From positions 1 through 64,000 of the forward strand of contig CAKTUH010000005.1 of assembly GCA_934621885.1 (NCBI GenBank): 64,000 bases of DNA, in the 5' to 3' direction. The notes below the pieces were generated by a model. That model ran no database searches and was not told the origin of the DNA. It saw only the letters and a list, made by a program, of their open reading frames with translations. Numbering within the stretch: the first letter of the stretch is position 1; every line of letters begins with the position of its first letter. Both the position numbers and the translations under genes were made by a program. This document shows, one piece after another, positions 33,573-41,981 of this stretch. This stretch comes from an uncultured Collinsella sp. GTDB lineage: Bacteria > Actinomycetota > Coriobacteriia > Coriobacteriales > Coriobacteriaceae.

Positions 33573-34655
33573 TTGTCTTTATCCCATTCTTTGCCTCGCG
33601 AGCTGACGCGCCCCGTGCATGTGGGCGGCGTGCAGATTGGTGGCGGCGCGCCGGTGGTGGTCCAATCCATGACCTGCACCGATACCGCTGATGCTCAGGC
33701 AACGCTTGCGCAGGTGTGTGCGTTGGTACAGGCTGGCTGCGATATCGTGCGCGTGAGTGTGCCCACCGAGGCCGCGCTTGATGGTTTCCGCACCATCTGT
33801 GCCGAGTCTCCGGTGCCGATTGTCGCCGATATCCACTTTAACCATAAGCTCGCCATTGGCGCCGTGGAGGCCGGTGCCGCCAAGCTGCGCATCAATCCCG
33901 GCAATATCGGCGATTGGGCCAAGGTTGACGCGGTGATCGATGCTGCGGGTGCCGCGGGCTGTGCGATTCGTATCGGCGTCAATGCCGGTTCGCTTGAGCA
34001 GGATATTGCCGAGCGCGATGATCTCACGCAGCCCGAAAAGCTCGTGATGTCGAGCGAGCGTTTCGTCAAGCATTTTGAAGATCGCGGCTTTACGAACATT
34101 GTGCTTTCGGCCAAGGCCCATAGCGTGCAAACGACGCTCGATACCTATCGAGCCCTGTCGCGTGAGATTCCCCACGTTCCGCTTCACCTGGGCGTAACCG
34201 AGGCGGGAACCAAGCTGCAGGGCACCATCAAGAGCTCGGTGGGCCTTGGTATTCTGCTGTCTGAGGGTATCGGTGACACCATGCGCGTCTCTCTCACGGC
34301 CGATCCGGTTGAGGAGCCGCCGGTTGCCTGGGGAATTCTCCAGTCGTTGGGCCTGCGTCGCCGCGGTTCCGAGATTGTCTCGTGCCCCACGTGCGCCCGC
34401 TGTCAGGTTAACCTGATTCCTATCGCCGAGGAAGTAACCGAGCGGCTTAAGAACTATGCCGCGCCGCTTTCGATTGCCGTCATGGGATGTGCCGTTAATG
34501 GTCCCGGTGAGGCTTCCGACGCCGACCTGGGCGTTGCTTGCGGACGTGGTCAGGCCCTGCTCTTTTCGCATGGCCAGATCATTGGTAAAGTAGCTGAGGA
34601 TCAAATTGTCGACGCGCTTATGGCCGAGGTCGACAAGCTTATTGAGGAGAAATAA
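33573..34655 (+). CDS. ispG: 4-hydroxy-3-methylbut-2-en-1-yl diphosphate synthase (GcpE/IspG)
   Basis: Penultimate MEP pathway enzyme, a [4Fe-4S] protein of 360 residues. Motifs: VVVQSMTCTDT, VPIVADIHFNHKLAI, LHLGVTEAGT, and the C-terminal cluster ligands in SCPTCARCQ and MGCAVNGPGEASDADLG. TTG 33573 follows GGGGAG with 8-nt spacing and gives the family-like N-terminus; the open frame reaches further upstream into rseP but without support. Confidence 0.95.
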   Translation: MSLSHSLPRELTRPVHVGGVQIGGGAPVVVQSMTCTDTADAQATLAQVCALVQAGCDIVRVSVPTEAALDGFRTICAESPVPIVADIHFNHKLAIGAVEAGAAKLRINPGNIGDWAKVDAVIDAAGAAGCAIRIGVNAGSLEQDIAERDDLTQPEKLVMSSERFVKHFEDRGFTNIVLSAKAHSVQTTLDTYRALSREIPHVPLHLGVTEAGTKLQGTIKSSVGLGILLSEGIGDTMRVSLTADPVEEPPVAWGILQSLGLRRRGSEIVSCPTCARCQVNLIPIAEEVTERLKNYAAPLSIAVMGCAVNGPGEASDADLGVACGRGQALLFSHGQIIGKVAEDQIVDALMAEVDKLIEEK

Positions 34656-36377
34656 ATGACTCGAGCAATGTATATGTCTAAGCTCTATGCGCCGACGCTC
34701 AAAGAGGATCCGGCCGACGCCGAGCTTGCAAGCCATCGCCTGCTGCTTCGTGCCGGTATGATCCGCAAGGAGGCCGCCGGCCTGTATTCCTATCTGCCGC
34801 TCGCTTGGCGCTCGATTCGTAAGATCGAGAACATCGTGCGCGACGAGATGGACGCTGCGGGCGCCCAGGAGCTCATGATGCCCATTATGGTCGATGCCGA
34901 GCTGTGGCGTGAGTCCGGCCGCATCGATGCCTATGGCAAGGAGCTCGTGCGCTTTGACGACCGTCATGGTCGCGAGTTTGTGCTGGGCCCCACGCACGAG
35001 GAGACCGTCACGGCCCTGGTGCGCAATGAGCTGCGCTCCTATAAGCAGCTGCCCGTCAACCTGTACCACATTCAGGATAAGTTCCGCGACGAGTTCCGTC
35101 CCCGCTTTGGCCTGATGCGCGGTCGTGAGTTCATCATGAAGGACGCCTACAGCTTCTCTGCCACGCAGGAGAGTCTGCAGGAGGAGTACGACAAGATGAA
35201 GCAGGCCTACGCCAACATCTGCGAGCGCTGCTACATCAAGGCTCTGCCCGTTGTCGCCGACTCCGGTGAGATCGGTGGCGACACCTCCGTTGAGTACATG
35301 GCTCTGGCCGACGCCGGCGAGGCATCGCTCGTCTACTGCGATGACTGCGGCTTTGCTGCCGACGACGAGGCTGCAAACACCAAGGTGGTCGTGACCGAGG
35401 GCCCTGGCGACGGTGCGCTCACCAAGGTCGAGACTCCGGGCTTGGGCACCATCGAGGCCGTCGCCAAGTTCTTCGGCTTCCCCGAGAACGGTACGCGCAA
35501 GTCGCTGGCGTTGATCGATGCCGAGGGCAAGCCGGTCGTTGCCATTGTCCCGGGCGACCACGAGCTCAATGACTGCAAGGCCGAGCATGTCTTTGGCAAG
35601 GGCTATCGTATGATGACCGACGAGGAGCTCCAGGCCTACGGTCTGCACAAGGGCTTTATCGGACCGGTCAACCTGCCCGAGGGCATCCGTCTGGTCTGCG
35701 ACGAGAGCCTGCGCGAGTCCAAGCAGTGGGCTTGCGGCGCCAACGAGGTCGACTACCACTTTACCGGTGCCTGCCCCGAGCGCGACTTTACCGTCGATGA
35801 GTGGGCCGACCTGGTTACTGTCGTTGCCGGCGATCCCTGTCCGCACTGCGGCAAGCCGCTCTCTGCTGCCCGCGGCATCGAGGTTTCCCAGGTCTTCCAG
35901 CTTGGCACTAAGTACTCCGAGGCCATGGGTGCCACCTTTATGGATGAGGACGGCAAGGAGAAGCCGCTTATCATGGGTTGCTACGGCGTGGGCGTGTCCC
36001 GTTCGCTCGCTGCCGTCGTGGAGCAGCACAATGACGAGCATGGTATCGTCTGGCCGGTTTCCGTCGCTCCCTACGAGGTCGCGGTGATTCCACTCGACCC
36101 CAAGAAGGAGGAGTGCGCCACCGTCTGCGACCAAATCGTCGAGGGCCTGTGCGCCGAGGGTATCGAGGTCGTCGTCGATGACCGCGACGAGCGTCCCGGC
36201 TTTAAGTTTGCCGATAACGACCTCATGGGCTTCCCGTATCAGGTCGTTCTGGGTAAGCGCGGCCTTAAGAACGGTACCGTCGAGCTCAAGGACCGTGCGA
36301 CGGGCGAGCGCGAGGATGTGGCGATCGATGAGGTCGTCGCCAAGGTTGCTGAGCTTGTGAAGGCGGCCCGTCGTTAA
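34656..36377 (+). CDS. proS: Prolyl-tRNA synthetase (bacterial type)
   Basis: The 573-residue class II synthetase starts MTRAMYMSKLYAPTLKEDP and has LRAGMIRKEAAGLYSYLPL, GPTHEETVTAL and the motif 3 region MGCYGVGVSRSLAAVVEQH. Between motifs 2 and 3 (residues about 220-400) is the INS editing domain that clears Ala-tRNA(Pro). The ATG immediately follows the ispG TAA. Two terminators follow. Confidence 0.97.
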   Translation: MTRAMYMSKLYAPTLKEDPADAELASHRLLLRAGMIRKEAAGLYSYLPLAWRSIRKIENIVRDEMDAAGAQELMMPIMVDAELWRESGRIDAYGKELVRFDDRHGREFVLGPTHEETVTALVRNELRSYKQLPVNLYHIQDKFRDEFRPRFGLMRGREFIMKDAYSFSATQESLQEEYDKMKQAYANICERCYIKALPVVADSGEIGGDTSVEYMALADAGEASLVYCDDCGFAADDEAANTKVVVTEGPGDGALTKVETPGLGTIEAVAKFFGFPENGTRKSLALIDAEGKPVVAIVPGDHELNDCKAEHVFGKGYRMMTDEELQAYGLHKGFIGPVNLPEGIRLVCDESLRESKQWACGANEVDYHFTGACPERDFTVDEWADLVTVVAGDPCPHCGKPLSAARGIEVSQVFQLGTKYSEAMGATFMDEDGKEKPLIMGCYGVGVSRSLAAVVEQHNDEHGIVWPVSVAPYEVAVIPLDPKKEECATVCDQIVEGLCAEGIEVVVDDRDERPGFKFADNDLMGFPYQVVLGKRGLKNGTVELKDRATGEREDVAIDEVVAKVAELVKAARR

Positions 36378-36407
36378 TCCGCGGCATTGCCAATAGCTGC
36401 GTTACGG

Positions 36408-36461
36408 GGCGGCCCCGCATTTCTCCGAAATAGGGGAGTTGTGGGGCCGTCCTTTTGTTTG
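36408..36461 (+). terminator. Intrinsic terminator after proS
   Basis: A 13-bp stem (36408-36420 with 36441-36453, two G-U pairs) with a nested CTCC/GGAG hairpin, followed by TTTTGTTT. Confidence 0.8.
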
Positions 36462-36480
36462 CCGATGTACTCAATCGCTA

Positions 36481-36524
36481 AAAGGAAAACCCCACAGCCC
36501 ATGCGAGCTGCGGGGTTTTCCTTT
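36481..36524. terminator. Bidirectional terminator between convergent proS and the kinase gene
   Basis: AAAGGAAAACCCC at 36481-36493 pairs perfectly with GGGGTTTTCCTTT at 36512-36524, so both strands carry a T-rich 3' arm. Confidence 0.85.
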
Positions 36525-36556
36525 GTGCCTCCGATGCGAAATGAATCGCTCAGATA

Positions 36557-37321
36557 TTACTGATAATCGACGACGTCGATCCAGTTCTTAAGGAACTCAT
36601 CGTTCACGTTGCGCTTACGAGCAAGCTCGGAAGCAGCGACGATGCTCGTCCACTGACGCACGACCTGCATGGGCATGTCGGCGCGGTCGCAGTAGAGCTC
36701 CAGGTAGGCCTCGGCCTGGTCCTTGCTGTTGAGGGCAAAGAGCAGGTAGGTGGTTGCAACGTCGGCGGCAGGGGAGCCCTGGGTGGCGTGTGCCCAGTCG
36801 CACACGTAGAGCTGGCCGTCGTCACCGACGATGACGTTGGAGGGGTTGAAGTCGCCGTGGCAGACCTTGAACTCCTTGGTCATGCCGTCCAGACGCTCCT
36901 GAAGGTTGTAGCGCGTGGTGGCATTGAGCTGATCCAGGCTGTCGATCATGCGGGCGAACTTGTCGCGCTGACGGTTGAGCAGCGGGGAGGTGTAGCCGTG
37001 GATCTCGATCTGGAGGTCGACGAACATCTCGAGGTACTCACCGAAGCGCTGGGGCTCGGCAGTCATCTTCTCGGCAAGGGTGGTGCCCGGGACCTTCTCG
37101 GTCACAAGCGCCCAGCCGTTGGCGTTCTCGAGCTGGGAAACCTCGAGAGCCTTGGGGCTGCGGATGCCGCACTCATTGATGCGGGCAAGATTCAAAGCCT
37201 CGTTGAACACGTCGGAGACAGGCTTGGTCTCGTTGAAGACCTTGACGATCTTGTCGCCCAGGTCGTAAACGACCTTGTTGCCACGGCGGACGAGCTCGGT
37301 CTTGGAATCGGGTAGCAGCAT
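36557..37321 (-). CDS. APH/choline-kinase-fold phosphotransferase, substrate unknown
   Basis: The 254-residue protein has the kinase-like fold of aminoglycoside phosphotransferases: the catalytic loop VCHGDFNPSNVIV with Asp and Asn, and the metal-binding CDWAHATQGSPAADVA in place of the usual IDW(E/D). The N-terminal lobe shows KVVYDLGDKIVKVFNE with the ATP-binding Lys. The substrate cannot be told; choline, sugar or antibiotic kinases all share this fold. The start (ATG, complement of 37319-37321) has AAAGGAT upstream. It follows adhE on the same strand with an 88-bp gap that contains a strong hairpin. Confidence 0.8.
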   Translation of the reverse strand: MLLPDSKTELVRRGNKVVYDLGDKIVKVFNETKPVSDVFNEALNLARINECGIRSPKALEVSQLENANGWALVTEKVPGTTLAEKMTAEPQRFGEYLEMFVDLQIEIHGYTSPLLNRQRDKFARMIDSLDQLNATTRYNLQERLDGMTKEFKVCHGDFNPSNVIVGDDGQLYVCDWAHATQGSPAADVATTYLLFALNSKDQAEAYLELYCDRADMPMQVVRQWTSIVAASELARKRNVNDEFLKNWIDVVDYQ

Positions 37322-37353
37322 GGTTGCATCCTTTCAACGATGCGATAGAAGCG

Positions 37354-37392
37354 ACGGCGGGGGTGTGTGAAACACCCGTGCACCCCCGCCGT
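37354..37392. other. Strong hairpin between adhE and the kinase gene
   Basis: ACGGCGGGGGTG (37354-37365) and CACCCCCGCCGT (37381-37392) are a perfect 12-bp inverted repeat. An alternative inner stem GGGTGT/ACACCC uses part of the same arm. On the - strand it is not followed by a T tract, so it looks more like an mRNA-stabilising or processing structure than a normal terminator. Confidence 0.6.
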
Positions 37393-37409
37393 TAAAAACC
37401 GTGCTAAAA

Positions 37410-40058
37410 CTAGCAGACGGCGTAATCCTGGGGCTCGCGGCCGTAGTAGGCGTCCAGGTAGAGCTCCTTGATCTCGCTCATGAGCGGGTAGCGCGGGTTA
37501 GCGCCGGTGCACTGGTCGTTGAATGCCTGCTCGGTCATCTCGTCGAGCGTGTCGAGGAAGTACTGCTCGTCGACACCGTAGTCGGCGATGGTCTTCTTGA
37601 CGCCGATGAAGTCCTTGAGCTCCTCGAGCTTCGTGATGAAGTTCTCGAAGGTCTCCTTGTCGTCCTTGCCCTCGATGCCGCAGTACTTGGCCATCTCGGC
37701 GTAGTTGTGCAGCGCGTTGGGGTAAGGATACTGGGAGAAGGTGCCCATCTTGACGGGAGCCTCGGCGGCGTTGTAGCGCATGACGCGGGTCAGGATGACG
37801 GCGTTGGCGATGCCGTGGGGCAGGTGATGGAAAGCGCCGAGCTTGTGAGCCATGGAGTGGTTGAGGCCCAGGAAGGCGTTGGCGAAGGCCATACCGGCCA
37901 TGCAGGAGGCGTTGTGCATCTCCTCGCGGGCGTGCGGGTCCTTGGCGCCGTATTCGAAGCTGGAGGGCAGGTTCTCGAAGACGAGCTTGGCAGCGCGCTC
38001 AGAGAGGCCCTTGGTGTAGTCGGAAGCCATGATGGAGACGTAGGACTCGATGGCGTGGGTCATGACGTCGATGCCGGAGGCAGCGGTCAGGCCGCGCGGG
38101 GCGGTCATGCAGTTGTCGGCGTCGACGATAGCCATGTTGGGGAGCAGCGCGTAGTCGGCGAGCGGCCACTTGATGCCGGTCTCCTTGTCGGTGATGATGG
38201 CGAACGGCGTGCACTCGGAGCCGGTACCCGAGGAGGTCGGGACGGCGACGAAGTAGGCCTTCTTGCCCATCTCGGGGAAGGTGAAGATACGCTTGCGGAT
38301 GTCCATGAAGTCCATGGCCATGTCCTCAAACTTGCACTCGGGGTGCTCGTACATCATCCACATGATCTTGCCGGCGTCCATAGCGGAGCCACCGCCGACG
38401 GCGATGATGACGTCCGGCTCAAAGAGAGCCATCTGCTTGGCACCGCGACGTGCGCACTGCAGCGACGGGTCGGGCTCGACGTCGTAGAAGCAGTCGTGGG
38501 CGATGCCCATCTCGTCGAGCTTGGCCTCGATGGCGCGGGTGTTGCCATTCTTGAAGAGGAACTGGTCGGTGACGATGAAGGCGCGCTTCTTGCCCATGAC
38601 GGTGCCGAGCTCGTCGAGAGCGACGGGCGTGGAACCCTTCTTGAAGTAGACCTTCTCGGGAGCGCGGAACCACAGCATGTTCTCACGGCGCTCGGCCACA
38701 GTCTTAACGTTGATCAAGTGCTTCACCCCAACGTTCTCGGAGACGGAGTTGCCGCCCCAGGAGCCGCAGCCCAGGGTCAGAGACGGCTTCATGCCAAAGT
38801 TGTACAGGTCACCGATGCCGCCGTGCGAGGACGGGGTGTTGATGACGATACGGCAGGCCTTCATGACGTGCTCGAACAGGCTGATCTTCTCGGCCTGGGC
38901 GGGGTGCACGTACAGAGAGGCGGTGTGGCCCGGGCCACCGGCGAGCACCAGGTGCTCGGCCTTGTCGACGGCCTCCTGGAAGTCCTTGGCGTGGTACATG
39001 GCCAGGACCGGGGAGAGCTTCTCGTGGGAGAACTCCTCCTTGGCGGGGTCGGTAGAGGTGACCTCGGCGATCAGGATCTTGGTCTTGGCGGGAACCTCGA
39101 TGCCGGCGAGCTCGGCGATCTTGGCGGCAGCCATGCCGGGGATGCGGTGATCGAGAGCGCCGTTCTTGAACATGGCGGCACGCAGAGCCTCCATCTCGGC
39201 ACCCTGCTTGACGAAGTAGCAGCCGCGCTTCTGGAACTCGGCCTTGACCTGGTCATAGATGGTGTCGATGACGGTCACGGACTGCTCGGAAGCGCAGATC
39301 ATGCCGTTGTCGAAGGTCTTGGAGTGGATGATGGAGTTGACGGCGAGCAGCACGTCGGCGGTGTCGTCGATGATGACCGGGGTGTTACCGGCGCCAACGC
39401 CCAGGGCGGGCTTGCCCGAGGAGTAAGCGGCCTTGACCATGCCCGGGCCACCGGTGGCGAGGATGATGTCGACGTCGCGCATGACCATGTTGGTCAGCTC
39501 GATGGAGGGGACATCGACCCAGCCGATGATGCCCTCGGGGGCGCCGGCCTTGACGGCGGCGTCAAGCACGAGCTTGGCGGCGGCGATGGTGCACTTGGCG
39601 GCTGCCGGGTGCGGGGAGATGATGATGCCGTTGCGGGTCTTCAGGCTGATCAGCGTCTTGAAGATCGCGGTGGAGGTGGGGTTGGTCGTCGGGATGACGG
39701 CGCCCACGATGCCGATGGGCTCGGCGATCTTGGTGATGCCGTAGGCCTCGTCGCGCTCCAGGACACCACAGGTCTTGGTGTTCTTGTAAGCGTTGTAGAT
39801 GTACTCTGCGGCGTAGTGGTTCTTGATGACCTTGTCCTCAAGAACGCCGCGGCCGGTCTCCTCGATGGCCATCTTCGCCAACGGGATACGAGCCTTGTTG
39901 GCGGCCATGGCGGCCTCGTAGAAGATCTTGTCGACCTGCTCCTGCGTGTACGTAGCAAAAAGCGCCTGGGCCTCTCGCATCTGAGCGAGCTTAGCCTCAA
40001 GCGCCTCTACGTTGTCCACAATTGCGGGAGTAGTGTTTTCCGGTGACTTTTTCACCAT
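37410..40058 (-). CDS. adhE: Bifunctional acetaldehyde-CoA/alcohol dehydrogenase
   Basis: AdhE reduces acetyl-CoA to ethanol with two NADH, regenerating NAD in fermentation, and forms spirosomes. The 882-residue protein has the N-terminal CoA-acylating aldehyde dehydrogenase with catalytic Cys255 in NGMICASEQSV and the GVGAGNTPVIID stretch. A linker leads to the C-terminal iron alcohol dehydrogenase (from about 450) with IIAVGGGSAMDAGK, SGTGSECTPFA and metal-binding His in GLNHSMAHKLGAFHHLPHG. The start has AGGAGA upstream. A 12-bp inverted repeat lies about 95-120 bp before the start. It is the only long gene here pointing to ethanol-type mixed fermentation. Confidence 0.97.
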   Translation of the reverse strand: MVKKSPENTTPAIVDNVEALEAKLAQMREAQALFATYTQEQVDKIFYEAAMAANKARIPLAKMAIEETGRGVLEDKVIKNHYAAEYIYNAYKNTKTCGVLERDEAYGITKIAEPIGIVGAVIPTTNPTSTAIFKTLISLKTRNGIIISPHPAAAKCTIAAAKLVLDAAVKAGAPEGIIGWVDVPSIELTNMVMRDVDIILATGGPGMVKAAYSSGKPALGVGAGNTPVIIDDTADVLLAVNSIIHSKTFDNGMICASEQSVTVIDTIYDQVKAEFQKRGCYFVKQGAEMEALRAAMFKNGALDHRIPGMAAAKIAELAGIEVPAKTKILIAEVTSTDPAKEEFSHEKLSPVLAMYHAKDFQEAVDKAEHLVLAGGPGHTASLYVHPAQAEKISLFEHVMKACRIVINTPSSHGGIGDLYNFGMKPSLTLGCGSWGGNSVSENVGVKHLINVKTVAERRENMLWFRAPEKVYFKKGSTPVALDELGTVMGKKRAFIVTDQFLFKNGNTRAIEAKLDEMGIAHDCFYDVEPDPSLQCARRGAKQMALFEPDVIIAVGGGSAMDAGKIMWMMYEHPECKFEDMAMDFMDIRKRIFTFPEMGKKAYFVAVPTSSGTGSECTPFAIITDKETGIKWPLADYALLPNMAIVDADNCMTAPRGLTAASGIDVMTHAIESYVSIMASDYTKGLSERAAKLVFENLPSSFEYGAKDPHAREEMHNASCMAGMAFANAFLGLNHSMAHKLGAFHHLPHGIANAVILTRVMRYNAAEAPVKMGTFSQYPYPNALHNYAEMAKYCGIEGKDDKETFENFITKLEELKDFIGVKKTIADYGVDEQYFLDTLDEMTEQAFNDQCTGANPRYPLMSEIKELYLDAYYGREPQDYAVC

Positions 40059-40150
40059 TTGTGTCTCCTTGCGATCGGAGATTTACCCTACGCCTTGCAT
40101 AATAGCAATAAATAATTCGGTGAGTGGTAAGATTCCCGTAAAAGGCACAC

Positions 40151-40180
40151 TAAAACGCTTCAATATACTGAAGCGTTTTA
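40151..40180. promoter_or_regulatory. Perfect inverted repeat upstream of adhE
   Basis: TAAAACGCTTCA and TGAAGCGTTTTA are separated by 6 bp, 93-122 bp upstream of the adhE start. It may be an operator or, on the + strand, a T-ended hairpin. It differs from the Rex consensus TTGTGA-N8-TCACAA. Confidence 0.5.
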
Positions 40181-40206
40181 ACTAATACTTGTCACCAGCA
40201 TCGCCC

Positions 40207-40260
40207 CGCTCATTGGGGACAGGCTTACATGAGTGCTTTCACTCATTTGGGACAGACATC
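40207..40260. repeat. REP-like palindromes, family C, two upstream copies
   Basis: Copy 1 (40207-40235) is a 29-bp element with the core CATTGGGGACAG and the ATGAGTG tip. Copy 2 (40240-40260) has the same first half and is cut short. Both point toward the RAYT at 40.4 kb. Copy 1 differs at only two positions from the inverted copy at 41249-41277. Confidence 0.85.
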
Positions 40261-40395
40261 GTTTTGCCATTTTGCCGTTCTGGACCTGTTTTTGCCGCTT
40301 ATTGGATATAAATAGGTCACAGGCTCAGCATTTTGCGTTCCTTCTCTCCTTTTAGGTGTTGCCTGTTCGCCTGTTCAGTTTTGAAAGGAGAGATT

Positions 40396-41172
40396 TTGCC
40401 TCGATGCGCCCGCGCCGTTTCGCTCACCGGCTACTACCACGTCTTTGACCGTGGCAACTCCAAACAGATTATTTTTGAAGATGACTCCGACCGCTATCGT
40501 TTCTTATCGGATATCTCGGACAGGTTCGCGCGCCATGACGTGGCGGTGTTGGCCTGGTGCCTTATGGATAATCACTTCCATTTGATGGTTGATGACCCAT
40601 TTGACAACCTTTCAAAGGCAATGCAGTGCGCGCTGACGGCATATGCTAAGTATTTCAATGGGAAAACGGGGAGAACGGGTCATCTGTTTGACAATCGCTA
40701 TTCGCGGGTTGCGGTTGAGTCGGACACGCAGGCAGTGCAGCTGCTCGATTATATCCATCTCAATCCCGTAAAAGGCGCTCTCGACTCGCTCGATGCCTAC
40801 CGCTGGTCAAGCTTCAGGGCATACCAGCTGGGCTACGATCCCTTTGACATCTGCGATGCGGCCCCCATGCTCGATATTGTCGGGGGTTCCCGTCGCTATT
40901 GCGAGCATCTTAAGGAAGTCGCCGGGCGGATCTGGTCAGTGGAGGTTCTTCCACGCCGGCGGATCCCCGATGAGGAGGCCCTTTCCGTTGCGCGCGAAGT
41001 CCTGCCGAGCATAGATCCTGCGCTGCTCAAGGCCCTGCCACGCCCCGAACGCGATGCCTGTCTGCTGAGGCTCAGGCGGGCGCATCTCACGGTCAAGCAA
41101 ATTGCCCGTATTACTGGCATCGGCGCTACAAGTGTGACCAAGTCCACTGCAGGCTGGAACGAGGCTGCGTGA
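40396..41172 (+). CDS. REP-associated tyrosine transposase (Y1/HUH superfamily), copy 2
   Basis: This 258-residue RAYT is clearly a paralogue of the one at 4.4 kb, with the same layout: SLTGYYHVFDRGNSKQIIFE, HUH site H60-F-H62 in WCLMDNHFHLMV, Tyr119 in LLDYIHLNPVKGA, and the C-terminal helix-turn-helix LTVKQIARITGIGATSV. TTG 40396 is chosen because AGGAG lies 7 nt upstream; the open frame extends to 40333 without a ribosome-binding site. Two family C palindromes precede it and two inverted ones follow it. The two RAYTs are surrounded by different palindromes, as expected when each transposase evolves with its own REP sequence. Confidence 0.88.
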   Translation: MPRCARAVSLTGYYHVFDRGNSKQIIFEDDSDRYRFLSDISDRFARHDVAVLAWCLMDNHFHLMVDDPFDNLSKAMQCALTAYAKYFNGKTGRTGHLFDNRYSRVAVESDTQAVQLLDYIHLNPVKGALDSLDAYRWSSFRAYQLGYDPFDICDAAPMLDIVGGSRRYCEHLKEVAGRIWSVEVLPRRRIPDEEALSVAREVLPSIDPALLKALPRPERDACLLRLRRAHLTVKQIARITGIGATSVTKSTAGWNEAA

Positions 41173-41215
41173 GGCATGGATTGGGGCCGATCGACGCACT
41201 GTGAGCTTAGGAAAG

Positions 41216-41277
41216 CACTCATCTAAGTCTGTCCCCAATGCGTAAAAACACTCATGTAAGTCTGTCCCCAATGAGTG
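41216..41277. repeat. REP-like palindromes, family C, two downstream copies
   Basis: 41216-41243 and 41249-41277 carry CACTCAT, AAGTCTGTCCCCAATG and (second copy) ATGAGTG. They are inverted relative to the upstream copies. The second copy is complete, with exact 7-bp inverted tips. Confidence 0.85.
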
Positions 41278-41280
41278 CAA

Positions 41281-41311
41281 AAAGGCGCCCTCCGTAGGGG
41301 AGGACGCCTTT
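41281..41311. terminator. Bidirectional terminator between RAYT and rpmB
   Basis: AAAGGCG and CGCCTTT with an inner CCTCC/GGAGG stem. The preceding AAAAA gives a T tract for the rpmB transcript on the - strand. Confidence 0.75.
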
Positions 41312-41379
41312 GTTAAGTTCTATATGAACGCGAGGTCTTTGACCCGGAGAGTCCGAGGTACTTGTTGGTAAGACCTTAT

Positions 41380-41568
41380 TTAGGAGCGCGCAACCTTGCC
41401 GGACTTGAGGCAGGTGGAGCAAACGTTCATCTTGCGACGGTGACCATCGACGACGACGTAGACGCGCTGGATGTTGGGGCGGAACTTACGGTTGGTGACG
41501 CGGTGAGAGTGGCTGATGGAGCGACCGGCAACGGGGTGCTTACCGCAAACTTCGCAAACTTTGGACAT
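41380..41568 (-). CDS. rpmB: 50S ribosomal protein L28
   Basis: The 62-residue L28 has CEVCGKHPVAGRSISHSHRVT and CSTCLKSGKV. The two CxxC pairs make it the zinc-binding form. ATG (complement of 41566-41568) follows AAGGAGGG; a longer frame reaching 41640 has no such site. It is transcribed alone. TATAGT on the - strand near 41626-41631 could be its -10 box. Expression at low zinc may differ if a second Cys-free L28 exists elsewhere. Confidence 0.96.
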   Translation of the reverse strand: MSKVCEVCGKHPVAGRSISHSHRVTNRKFRPNIQRVYVVVDGHRRKMNVCSTCLKSGKVARS

Positions 41569-41859
41569 AACTGACCCTCCTTGGGCGACAAACGAACATG
41601 TCGCGTTAACAAACAAGCCTGAACTATAGCACAGAAGCATGTCTCTGTGCGCAATCTACACAGAGATATTTCTCTTTTGGCGATAGTGCCCACGCTACGG
41701 CCCTGGACGTAGATCCGATTTGCGTGTAGCAGAGGGGATTATGCCAGCTCGCAACGAGGTTTTCAAGCTCGTCCCACAAATATATATAGGTTTATGGAGC
41801 GATTGGCTCCGTTTACGGATTGATTAGTTTTTATGCTCGCATTTGAGCCCGAGGTTGGC

Positions 41860-41865
41860 TACACT
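41860..41865 (+). promoter_or_regulatory. Probable -10 box of the pyr operon
   Basis: TACACT in the context GGCTACACTAT resembles the GCTA-type -10 boxes of rplU, rpsB and rpsT in this window. There is no clear -35. Transcription would start near 41872, just before the attenuator. The rest of the gap back to 41569 holds only a short GGAGC/GCTCC hairpin and nothing else I can name. Confidence 0.4.
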
Positions 41866-41883
41866 ATCCCTTGACCATTAAAG

Positions 41884-41981
41884 GGGTACGAGATACCCAC
41901 ATGGAATTACATAGCTGCCAATCGAGCAGCCCTTCCTGTGGGTGTCTGGTCCGCTTTGAGCGGTCGGGCATCTATTTTTTT
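41884..41981 (+). promoter_or_regulatory. pyr operon attenuator with three competing stems
   Basis: GATACCCACA (41892-41901) pairs with TGTGGGTGTC (41937-41946) as antiterminator. The 3' arm overlaps the terminator stem 41941-41972, which is followed by TTTTTTT (41975-41981). Upstream GGGTA (41884-41888) can pair with TACCC (41894-41898) and would free the terminator. This is the antiterminator/terminator logic of PyrR-controlled pyr leaders, though the short upstream hairpin does not obviously match the known PyrR-binding loop. Confidence 0.75.

Noticed and set aside
37354..37392. Ordinary terminator of adhE
   Set aside because: The stem is strong, but on the adhE strand no T tract follows it.
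37401..40046. An 881-codon open frame on the + strand opposite adhE
   Set aside because: It is the mirror of a G+C-rich, GAC/GTC-biased gene. The translation is a low-complexity Val/Leu/Gly/Asp mixture with no motif, and adhE itself is unmistakable.
40151..40180. Rex operator before adhE
   Set aside because: The palindrome does not contain the TTGTGA/TCACAA halves; kept only as an unnamed inverted repeat.
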